Of a DNA stretch of 34,568 nucleotides, positions 25,901 through 32,984 are shown piece by piece (within the stretch, counting starts at the first letter, position 1; the number at the start of each line of letters is the position of its first letter). The stretch covers positions 1 through 34,568 of the forward strand of contig QNAI01000018.1 of NCBI GenBank assembly GCA_003641745.1, in the 5' to 3' direction. The notes beneath the pieces were generated by a model. That model was not told where the DNA came from. It made no database searches and was given only the letters and a program-made list of their open reading frames with translations. The position numbers and the translations under genes were made by a program. The stretch is from Verrucomicrobiota bacterium. Its GTDB lineage: Bacteria; Verrucomicrobiota; Verrucomicrobiia; Opitutales; Opitutaceae.

Positions 25901-28892
25901 GGTCGAAGGCCGTGTCGAGGGAGCCGTCTGAACTCAACCGCGCCATCCGATTCCGCGCGAAGCCATTGATTGTCGTGAACAAGCCGCCGATCAGGATCCT
26001 GCCGTCGGCTTGCAGGGCGACAGCCGAAACCGAAGCATTGAGAATCGGTTTGAAGGTGGAGTCGAGGGAGCCGTCGGTATTGAACCGGGCCAGGTAGGGG
26101 CCGATCTGCAGGTTGCCATCAGTAAAGGAACCGGCGACGAGAAGACGACCATCGCTCTGCTCCACGATCGCACTGACCGCGCCGAGTAACTCGGATCCAT
26201 CCGTGGCGTTGGGTGCATCGTGGTAGGATCCATCCGGATCCAACCAGGCAACCAGGCGCCCCCGTTCGACATCGAAGGTGGTGTCCGGTCGTATCAGGAT
26301 GGCATGAACCGCCCCGTTGGTCTGGCTGGCGAAGGACCGGTCGACATTCCCATCCGAAAACATACGGGCGATATTGCGATTCTCGCTGCCCCCCAGGGAT
26401 TCAAAGGATCCTCCGATCAGAATACTTCCGTCGCCCTGTACAGCGAGGGAGGAAATCCGGCTGCCTGACGGATTGCTTGAGCGGACAATGTAATCGCTAT
26501 CCAACACGTCCTCCCCGGTCAACCGGACGACTTTCCCGACCACGGTTCCTTCATCACCGGTGAATGAAGTCATCCCGCTGAAACCGCCCGCGATAAGCAC
26601 CCCTCCGTCACCTTCCGGCAGGAATCCAAGAGCCGCATCGTTCGCACCCAGATTCAAGGTTGAATCGACGCCGCCGTCGCTGTTCAGGCGCGCGATACGT
26701 TCACGATACACGATTGTTTCCGCGCCGTTGGACTGGAAATACAAGAAATCGCCGCCTACCAGAATCCTTCCATCCGACATGATGTGGATGGCACGGACAC
26801 GACTGTCGGGATTCGGATCAAATCCGGGATCCACCTTCCCGTCAGAATTGAGGCGGGCGAGGAAATTCCGGGTTGTTGTCACTTCCCCACCATTGGGTTG
26901 AAAACTCGTGAATCGGCCGCCGAGCAGGATCTTGCCGTCGCTCTGCAGAGCGATTATTTCGATCGAACTGTTGGCGTTGGGATCGAAGTCAACATCCAGC
27001 GAGCCGTCTTCGTTGAGTCGAGCGATGAAGTTGCGGGTTGCAGTCGCCCCACCTCCGGATGGAATGACGAATGTGAAGAGTCCGCCGACCAGGAGTTTCC
27101 CGTCGGCCTGCAGGCTCAGCGCATTTACACCCGCACTGGTTCCGGCCGTGTAACCATCATCGACCGTTCCATCGGCATTCAGACGTGCCAGATAACTACG
27201 CTGAAAGAATGTTTCACCATCGTTGGGCGATAGATTGGTGAAATCCCCCCCGATCATCAGCTTCCCGTCAGGCAGGAGCACGACGGCTGCAACCGGCGCA
27301 TTGGGATTCGGACGAAATCCCGAATCAAGCGAACCGTCGGTATTGATTCGGGCGATTCCCCCGGCTACTGTTTCGTTGACTCTGGAGAATTCCCCGACGA
27401 TGACGATCCTGCCGTCGGATTGCCTGACAGCCGAAAGAATCCGACCATTCGTACTCGCAGTGAAGGTCTCATCCACGATCCCGTTCGAGTCGATTCTCGC
27501 CAGGTTTTGCCGGGTGACGCCGCCCATGCTGGAGAACAGGCCTGCAACAATGACCTTGCCATCGGCCTCCCTGACCAGGGTCGTGACCTCACCCCCGGGA
27601 TCCGATTCAAATGCGGAATCCAATGTTCCATCGGAATACAGCCGCGCCGCCCGATTGCGAATAGTCGAACCCGGCGACGACGCGGGTCTGAAACGGGTAA
27701 AGGCACCACCCGTAACGATCGATCCGTCGCTCTGCACCGCAATCGTGTAGACCGTGTAGTTGGGTGTGGGTGAAAAGGAGGTATCCAATGTTCCTTCAGG
27801 ATTCAAGCGCCCGAGATACCGCCGGGCCAAGGAGGTGAATGAGCCCGAGGGAAGGAAAGATGTAAAAGCTCCCCCCACCAGAATTCTGCCATCTTTCTGG
27901 ATTGCCAACGCACCCACGTTCGCGTTTGCGTTCGGTCTGAAATCCAAGTCGACCTGATCGTCAGCCCGGATGCGCGCGATCGAAATCCGATCATACACTG
28001 AACCTGAAACCCCTTGACGAATTGATCGAAAATCCCCGCCGATGACCAGCGATCCGTCCGCCTGGAACACCATGCACATCACCCGATTGTCGGCGACGAT
28101 GTTGAAGGAGGCATCGAGAGAGCCATCCACATTGAGGCGGGCGATCCGGCTGGTGTCAGTTACGTTTGATCCACCGTCCGGCTGCATCTGAGTGAATCCT
28201 CCCCCGACGATCAATCGACCGTCAGCCTGGAGACCGAGCGAATAGACGATATTGTTTGGATTTGGCGCAAAGCCGGAATCCACGCTGCCCCCGGCATTGA
28301 CACGCGCCAGATGATTTCGTGCGACGGGATTCGAGGTTCCGGCCGGCTGCAATTGGTTGAAGTCGCCCCCCAGCACGATCTTTCCATCCGACTGGACGAC
28401 GAGGGCATGGACCTGCGGCGTCTGCATGCCACCCAGGTTCGGGTCGAATCCCGTATCGAGTGTGCCGTCAACATTGAGGCGGGCAATTCCGTTCCTGACC
28501 ACGTGATTGCCCGTCCGATTGGGATCGACGGTGGTGAAACGTCCTCCAACCACGATTCTTCCGTCCGGCTGAAGTGCCAACGCGGTCACCGTGCCATCGA
28601 AATTTGGATCAAACCCGGAATCGAGAGTACCGTCGGGCAGGTAACGGGCAAGATTGTGCCGGCCGATCGCGGCACCGGCCTCGGGTCTGACCGAACTGAA
28701 AGCACCACCGATCAGAATCCTGCCGTCATCTTGAATCAGGACCACATAGGCCACACCGTCGAGGTTCGGGTTGAATCCGCCATGGTCGGATTGGGCGGCC
28801 GCCTGGTTGGGCGGAAGCGCCGCCAGCAGGAAGGCACCGATTGATGAAAGGACGCGGGCCTTTCGGAAAACCTTTGAGATGTTTGAAAACAT
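22998..28892 (-). CDS. Giant delta-60 repeat surface protein with tandem C-terminal domains
   Basis: This 1964-residue secreted protein begins with a signal peptide (after MFSNISKVFRKARVLSS, cut near NQAAAQ). Residues ~35-1510 are about 28 delta-60 repeats of the form ARLNxDGSLDxxF-x-PNxxxxV-x5-QxDGKIxIGGxF, which build a beta-propeller-like structure. Most units are ~60 residues because of a PNGG-type loop; the last five are ~50. One unit near residue 875 is decayed, and another near 1250 is partly duplicated. Next comes a ~100-residue segment that includes an ITWIREGASPELTSVIF strand, a Gly/Ser/Asp linker (~1615-1670), and two copies of a ~130-residue domain marked by LVRAIGPGL (about 1680-1810 and 1817-1963). 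No PEP-CTERM or other known sorting tail was seen. It follows a barrel-like gene by 34 nt and likely decorates the cell surface. Confidence 0.9.
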   Translation of the reverse strand: MFSNISKVFRKARVLSSIGAFLLAALPPNQAAAQSDHGGFNPNLDGVAYVVLIQDDGRILIGGAFSSVRPEAGAAIGRHNLARYLPDGTLDSGFDPNFDGTVTALALQPDGRIVVGGRFTTVDPNRTGNHVVRNGIARLNVDGTLDTGFDPNLGGMQTPQVHALVVQSDGKIVLGGDFNQLQPAGTSNPVARNHLARVNAGGSVDSGFAPNPNNIVYSLGLQADGRLIVGGGFTQMQPDGGSNVTDTSRIARLNVDGSLDASFNIVADNRVMCMVFQADGSLVIGGDFRSIRQGVSGSVYDRISIARIRADDQVDLDFRPNANANVGALAIQKDGRILVGGAFTSFLPSGSFTSLARRYLGRLNPEGTLDTSFSPTPNYTVYTIAVQSDGSIVTGGAFTRFRPASSPGSTIRNRAARLYSDGTLDSAFESDPGGEVTTLVREADGKVIVAGLFSSMGGVTRQNLARIDSNGIVDETFTASTNGRILSAVRQSDGRIVIVGEFSRVNETVAGGIARINTDGSLDSGFRPNPNAPVAAVVLLPDGKLMIGGDFTNLSPNDGETFFQRSYLARLNADGTVDDGYTAGTSAGVNALSLQADGKLLVGGLFTFVIPSGGGATATRNFIARLNEDGSLDVDFDPNANSSIEIIALQSDGKILLGGRFTSFQPNGGEVTTTRNFLARLNSDGKVDPGFDPNPDSRVRAIHIMSDGRILVGGDFLYFQSNGAETIVYRERIARLNSDGGVDSTLNLGANDAALGFLPEGDGGVLIAGGFSGMTSFTGDEGTVVGKVVRLTGEDVLDSDYIVRSSNPSGSRISSLAVQGDGSILIGGSFESLGGSENRNIARMFSDGNVDRSFASQTNGAVHAILIRPDTTFDVERGRLVAWLDPDGSYHDAPNATDGSELLGAVSAIVEQSDGRLLVAGSFTDGNLQIGPYLARFNTDGSLDSTFKPILNASVSAVALQADGRILIGGLFTTINGFARNRMARLSSDGSLDTAFDPNVSSQVRTIAVQGDGKILIGGNFSSLSPNGATSPTARSRVARLNTDGTVDAGFDPSPNDQVYAILWQADGKILIGGVFNLLSPNGGAAVSRFRLARVLSTGALDEEFSAQAGGPVFAIKEQVDGKYVIGGSFFSVAATGSGSDDLIARHNIARFNADGSVDDFDPSANSAVNSIDIESDGRILIGGSFTGLAPNGQSFRTPRNRLARVNADGSLDTGFNPNADNSVFAVLGRADGTIVVGGSFHFLNPQSDIFFGGNFSDVSGAQVRNLARVNADGTPDSSFDPRPDRPVDGLALQPDGRVLVTGGFSLIAGEVRNRIARFERSGALDEGFDPDANGPVRAVAVQPDGKIVIGGEFTQLGGLTQRRMARLNSDGTLDSSYGTEADGSVVALALQPDGMVVVAGAFSEIGGTSRPYLARIRPDGTVDGSFSPIPNGEVHAVALQADGRILVGGSFTEIGGQSRAGIARLNADGSLDASFQADTDGDVFSVILLENGQPFIAGNFTQVGNDPRYLTARLGTNVAAIDNMSVSSSRTRITWIREGASPELTSVIFASSGDGRNWTALGTGERIPQGSGWEIDVDTAFPADEYYFIRAQGVVPTSTGSSSGFIRSVAQFYGSVASGPAGTGPAGGGSLDATDEDTSSDHADSSGDSGSDYSGGSTGNGAGGASLDVASIDWDVSTLGADAAFLNLSSRVFLGAGDVFIAGFSVTGSEARRLLVRAIGPGLAVFGIDDHAGLPRLQILDSEGGLVAENSGWGGDRALTEVFVEVGAFPLSPDSMDSAIQVDLEPGVYTIRLSDTDGVPGVILAEIYDASDDSTQSGNRLVNLSSRGPVSSGSGVATGGFIVGGENNALILVRAIGPGLTEFGVSDAIDDPVLHVYDASGRLLAANDDWAVPLGVDPVHPAFAQADLVGAQDLAGAFRIDPTGRDSVVLMVVEPGAYTAQARSENGAEGETIIEVYLVNLAP

Positions 28893-28926
28893 GTTGATAT
28901 CCGGAAAATTGCTCGAAAAAGATCGC

Positions 28927-30057
28927 CTAGAAATGCGTGGTGATGCCGATGCGGAAGCCAACGGAAGTGGAAAGTTCCAGTTCCGCCGTACGGTTGTTCA
29001 GAGCAATCCTCATATCGGTCGACGCATTCTGGTAGGTGACGCCGACATATAGCCCGGTCACCGGGGTGATCCAGAACTCGGCATCAAGGGTGCCGTAGTA
29101 ACCAATGTAGTCGTACCTTTCCGTATCTCCGTCGACGATCGCTGAAATTGTTCTATCCTCACTGATGCGTGCGCGTTCGTCATAGCTGAAGGTCAGCCCC
29201 AGAACAGTTGCGGATACACCGGCGCTGGCTCGAAAAGAAAGCCGATCAATGGGTCGCCAGCGAAACCATGGCCCGAAGCGAAAAGAGAGAAAAGTCCCGT
29301 CGATTTCCCAATAACCGTCGACATCCGCTCCATCCGGGGTGCTGGTGGACGTACGACTGTAAGGCAGGTCCTGGAGCAGAACCGATGTATCCACCGAAAA
29401 GGTGGACGTCGTACCATCTGAATTGGTGATCGTTATGAATTCCGCCGACGGAGAAGAGAACGGGCCGTCCGGCGCAGTCGCCCCGAGGAGCGAGTAGACA
29501 TCCCTCGTCGCATTCAGGGTTGCCTTGATGGTCTCCCGATACTTCACGTTCAGATCGTTGAGCCCGAACCCAAAACTGATTCCCCAGTTGACCGGACCGG
29601 TCATTCCGAAGCCACCGGTCCCATAATCCGCCAGACGCAATGCAAACTCCATGTCCAGCCCGGCCGAACCGGGGGCATCCGCGCTCACCGTGTTGCCGGC
29701 CCCGTCCGTGGAAAAGTCGTTGAAGGCGATCCCGGATCCATCCTCCAGAATCTGCGAAGAATTGTCGTATCTCCAACGATTCGTGCGCCCGTCCGATGGT
29801 ATCTTTTCACCGTCATCCGTAAAACGCACGTCGCTAAGAACAGCTCCGTCGCTATACCGCCGGTTCATGACCGTGGTGGTGTCACCGAGAACGGAATTCG
29901 AAGGTATGGTGCCGACGTTTCCAAACGTGACAGTCGCCTGCCCGGCAAATCGGGCACCCAGGAGAAACTGCAGGTTGCTTCGGTCGGTCTGCGCCAATAA
30001 CAGGGAGGGCGCACTGACCAGAAGTAGCAGCGTGAGAGGAAGGAGCTTCGATCGCAT
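28927..30057 (-). CDS. Outer-membrane beta-barrel-like protein
   Basis: The 376-residue precursor has a signal peptide (MRSKLLPLTLLLLVSAPSLLLAQ) and then alternating amphipathic strands rich in aromatic and Gly residues. The final strand ends LELSTSVGFRIGITTHF with a terminal Phe, a hallmark of outer-membrane barrels inserted by the BAM complex. Examples of strands are GPVNWGISFGFGLN, FLSFRFGPWFRWRP and GTLDAEFWITPVTGLYVGV. No specific family was recognised. It is 34 nt upstream of the delta-60 protein gene on the same strand, so the two are probably co-transcribed and may form a barrel/passenger or barrel/surface-protein pair. Confidence 0.75.
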   Translation of the reverse strand: MRSKLLPLTLLLLVSAPSLLLAQTDRSNLQFLLGARFAGQATVTFGNVGTIPSNSVLGDTTTVMNRRYSDGAVLSDVRFTDDGEKIPSDGRTNRWRYDNSSQILEDGSGIAFNDFSTDGAGNTVSADAPGSAGLDMEFALRLADYGTGGFGMTGPVNWGISFGFGLNDLNVKYRETIKATLNATRDVYSLLGATAPDGPFSSPSAEFITITNSDGTTSTFSVDTSVLLQDLPYSRTSTSTPDGADVDGYWEIDGTFLSFRFGPWFRWRPIDRLSFRASAGVSATVLGLTFSYDERARISEDRTISAIVDGDTERYDYIGYYGTLDAEFWITPVTGLYVGVTYQNASTDMRIALNNRTAELELSTSVGFRIGITTHF

Positions 30058-30225
30058 CGAGAATGTCGGTTACAGGAAGGAAATGGGGGTTCTAGACGGA
30101 GGTTTCAGAAAGTCACTTCTTTCTTTGCCCGCGCCGATCATGGTTTCCTTCACCAACCTCAACCCAGACAGGAATTCCGGTCAACCGGAGATCGGTGATT
30201 GTCAGTCACGGGTTTGATTTCCAAT

Positions 30226-30245
30226 GTCTTATGGTACTGTAAGAC
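30226..30245. promoter_or_regulatory. Candidate operator: inverted repeat GTCTTA-N8-TAAGAC
   Basis: A perfect 6-bp inverted repeat with 8-nt spacing lies 15 nt before the TatT-like gene start, in the divergent spacer shared with the barrel gene. It could bind a dimeric regulator. No confident -35/-10 pair was found near it (a TTGATT at 30214 has only a weak -10 partner). Confidence 0.3.
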
Positions 30246-30260
30246 GAGATCGAGGTTCAT

Positions 30261-31175
30261 ATGTTCCAACGCCACACCATTCTCATCCTCCTTTCAGCCG
30301 GAGCCCTCCTGACCGGGTGCTCGATCAAACAGATCGCCATGGATTCCATCGGTGGCGGTCTGGCCGAGAGCAGCACCCGCGTTTACGCCCGTGACAACGA
30401 CCCGAAACTGGTCAGGGCAGCGCTCCCTTTCAGCCTCAAGCTGATGGAAACCCTGCTGGAGGAAAGCCCTGAAAACAGGGACCTGCTCCTGGCCACATCA
30501 GCGGGGTTTACCCAATACAGCTACGCCTTTGTCGAACAGGACGCCTTTATTCTCGAGGACGAGGACTATCGCGCTTCCGAAAAGGAGATCCAGCGGGCAC
30601 GGAAACTCTACCTCAGGGCCAGGGACTACGGAATGCGGGGCCTGGAAGCCGCCCATCCCGGGTTTGGCGAAGCTCTCAGAGCCGATCCGGAAGGTACGGT
30701 CGCCACAGCGACGATCGAGGACATCGATCTGCTCTACTGGACTGCAGCCGCCTGGGGAAGTGCCATCGGCCTGTCGGTCGATGACCCTTCGAGCATCGGC
30801 CAACTCGGCTTGATGGAGGCGCTGATCTACCGCGCTTTTGAGTTGGACCCCGACTTTGATTCCGGAGCCATTCACGTCTTTCTCATCACCTATGAGATGA
30901 CGAAGAGTGGTGGCGACCCGTCCCCGGAGGAACGGGCACGCGTCCATTTCGAACGGGCTGTCGCTCTTTCCCAGGGTCTGCAGGCCGGGCCATACCTCTC
31001 GCTGGCTGAAGCGGTTTCGATTCCGAACCAGGATCGCATAGAGTTCGAACAACTCCTCAATCAGGCCCTGACCGTCGATCCGGACGTCCGTCCCGAATGG
31101 CGACTGGTCAACATCATCATGCAGGACCGGGCCGAATGGCTTCTGGATCGAACGGACCGGCTTTTCCTTGATTAG
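30261..31175 (+). CDS. TatT-like TRAP-transporter-associated lipoprotein
   Basis: The 304-residue protein is a lipoprotein (lipobox LLTGC, Cys20) followed by an all-helical, TPR-like fold that resembles TatT, the T component of tetratricopeptide-repeat TRAP (TPAT) transporters (Treponema Tp0956 type). Features are the N-terminal ARDNDPKLVRAALPFSLKLMETLLEESPENRDLLLATSAGF segment, summarised here from about residues 45-85, and later RARKLYLRARDYGMRGLEAAHPG. TatT is thought to trimerise and receive ligand from the P component. Here it is alone, on the opposite strand to the TRAP permease at 32985-34568, with an MFS gene between. A GAGG ribosome binding site lies 6 nt before the ATG. Confidence 0.82.
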   Translation: MFQRHTILILLSAGALLTGCSIKQIAMDSIGGGLAESSTRVYARDNDPKLVRAALPFSLKLMETLLEESPENRDLLLATSAGFTQYSYAFVEQDAFILEDEDYRASEKEIQRARKLYLRARDYGMRGLEAAHPGFGEALRADPEGTVATATIEDIDLLYWTAAAWGSAIGLSVDDPSSIGQLGLMEALIYRAFELDPDFDSGAIHVFLITYEMTKSGGDPSPEERARVHFERAVALSQGLQAGPYLSLAEAVSIPNQDRIEFEQLLNQALTVDPDVRPEWRLVNIIMQDRAEWLLDRTDRLFLD

Positions 31176-31196
31176 AAGCTATCCCAAAGCCTGAAT

Positions 31197-31309
31197 GGTT
31201 CCCGCAGGGGCGTGCCTTGCGTGCGCCCTACCCCTGACCTGAAGCACTCAAACAGCAAGCCCCTGCGCGGCGGACGTGGAAGTCCGCCCTCCGAGAAACC
31301 AGCTTCCGG
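31197..31309 (+). repeat. Composite dispersed repeat (TAGGGC plus GCGGAC types)
   Basis: Three pieces lie in order: 31197-31216 (inverted match to 19589-19608), 31222-31236 (GCGCCCTACCCCTG-like) and 31251-31309, which aligns to 7681-7739. The GCGGAC-GTGGAA-GTCCGC stem at 31270-31287 is perfect here, while copy 1 is mutated. It lies between the TatT-like stop and the MFS stop, that is in a convergent spacer. Confidence 0.7.
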
Positions 31310-31348
31310 ATCCTCCCGCGCCGTACGACACTTGGCGGATGGTTCGGT

Positions 31349-32827
31349 TTACTTCGCCGGATCGGTTGGTTCAGGGTTGCGGGAAGACACTGATCTGTTC
31401 CTCCGTTTCCGCCTCTTCTTGACGAAGGTATAGTTCAACAGGAACGAAAGTCCCACCAGGGCGCCAACCTGCCGATAGGAACGCATCGCTCCGATCACCT
31501 GACTGACCGACGAGGACTTCGGCTCCACCACACGAGCCAGGATGAGCACGGTGGAAAGCAGGAGGCTGTAGTGCACGATCGCGGCCGCATGGTAAGTTCG
31601 GATCCTGTCGAACCCCAGGTCCCAGGCCAGATCGAGCAGAGATCCACCCAGGATAGGAGCAATAGCGGCCGCGAGCGAAGCCAGGGCCACGTTCAGGCTG
31701 ATGGCGATCGTCTTGGCCTCACGGGGAATCAGTTTCAGGAGGAGGTTGAACGAGCCGAGCAGGAATCCCGCCCCGAACAGGCCGCCGGATCCGAAAATGA
31801 TGAAGAGAACCCAGGTATTATCGGGACCGACAGCTGCCCAGAACGAGCCGATCAGCATCCATGGAAACAGGACAAACATCATCACCGGACGACATCCATA
31901 GCGGTCATACAACTGACCCCATGCAGGCAATGAAGCAGCTCCTGTAATACCCGCGGTCACTACGAACCGACTGACCTGGGCGATGCTTAATCCAAGCCCT
32001 TCGTAGAGAAAAATCGAAAAGAAAGGTCCCAGGAAATTGGCGGCGAAACCGAAGCCGGCGCCGAAACCAATGAAGGTCAGAAGCGACGGCGCCTTTCTTA
32101 CCGCACGAAGTTGGGACCGCAGATTGATCGATCTTTCCTCCGAGTGGTAGCCCGCCGATCCCAGGATCTTCTGCTGAAAAAGAATCGACAGCATCCGCAG
32201 GAAAATCGCGACGGCCACGACCAATTGGAATCCGAGGACGGGATCGGTGTCCTGAAGCGACGTCAGGAGTCGGCCACCGAGCAGAAGGAAAACAACAGTG
32301 GCGATCTGGAGGGCCCGATTCCGTCGCCCGAAAACCTTTCCCCGAACCCGTTCCGGTATCCACTCCTGTACCCAGCTTGTCCAGGCGACGCCGACCATGG
32401 CCTGGGAAAAGCTGGACAGAGCGAATATGATGAAAAAAAAGCGACCCGCAGTCACCACGTCTCCCTTGGGGATGAAGGGCAGCGCAAACCCCAGTCCAAT
32501 CCAGACCGCGAGATGGAACCAGGAAAAAACCAGGGTGATCGTCTTCTGCGACCAATACCGACCACAGACCGGGATAACCACCATCTGGGCAACATTGCAC
32601 CAGGCCGGAAGAGAAACGATAAGTCCGAACATCGATACCCGAAGCCCAAAGGTCTGGGTGAGCAGATTTGAGACGATGAAGTTGGCCGGAAGGGTCAGGA
32701 AAATGATCGGCATCGCGACCAGACCTTCGGTGATACAAAAACGCAGGTTGCGGCGCAGCAGAGTATCCTCCCGCTCAATGCCGTTTTCTTTCAATTCCCC
32801 CGCAATCGCGCCTGGTGCAAGTGTCAT
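31349..32827 (-). CDS. Major facilitator superfamily transporter
   Basis: The 492-residue protein has the 12-helix MFS pattern with a central loop (residues ~230-280) and an RVRGKVFGRRN segment near the end of the first half, a variant of the MFS loop motif. The C-terminus has a basic tail (VKKRRKRRNRSV). ATG 32827 has a plausible GGGAGA ribosome binding site and starts MTLAPGAIAG; the frame is open to 32941 but the extra 38 codons are not family-like. It is 157 nt downstream of the TRAP permease on the same strand. Substrate unknown, perhaps a sugar or organic acid. Confidence 0.85.
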   Translation of the reverse strand: MTLAPGAIAGELKENGIEREDTLLRRNLRFCITEGLVAMPIIFLTLPANFIVSNLLTQTFGLRVSMFGLIVSLPAWCNVAQMVVIPVCGRYWSQKTITLVFSWFHLAVWIGLGFALPFIPKGDVVTAGRFFFIIFALSSFSQAMVGVAWTSWVQEWIPERVRGKVFGRRNRALQIATVVFLLLGGRLLTSLQDTDPVLGFQLVVAVAIFLRMLSILFQQKILGSAGYHSEERSINLRSQLRAVRKAPSLLTFIGFGAGFGFAANFLGPFFSIFLYEGLGLSIAQVSRFVVTAGITGAASLPAWGQLYDRYGCRPVMMFVLFPWMLIGSFWAAVGPDNTWVLFIIFGSGGLFGAGFLLGSFNLLLKLIPREAKTIAISLNVALASLAAAIAPILGGSLLDLAWDLGFDRIRTYHAAAIVHYSLLLSTVLILARVVEPKSSSVSQVIGAMRSYRQVGALVGLSFLLNYTFVKKRRKRRNRSVSSRNPEPTDPAK

Positions 32828-32984
32828 ATCCGTCTCCCTGATGCCGAGTTGTGGGTCCGGATCACCTCGGTTCAATTCTTTCGAACGTGTTTCATGAATC
32901 GCAGGGTCGATTCGCAGAACACCCGGTGTCCTGTCCGACACTACTGCGCCGGATCCTTCCGGACGGCCAAACCCTATTGTTTAG

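Noticed and set aside
24400-28850. Many plus-strand open frames of 60-180 codons opposite the delta-60 array
   Set aside because: They are antisense shadows of the repeats, with repetitive compositions that follow the repeat period and no independent start signals.
23000-28892. Tandem DNA repeats in the delta-60 gene considered as a CRISPR or minisatellite array
   Set aside because: Units are about 150-180 nt, in one long reading frame, and conserved at protein level. There are no short identical repeats with unique spacers.
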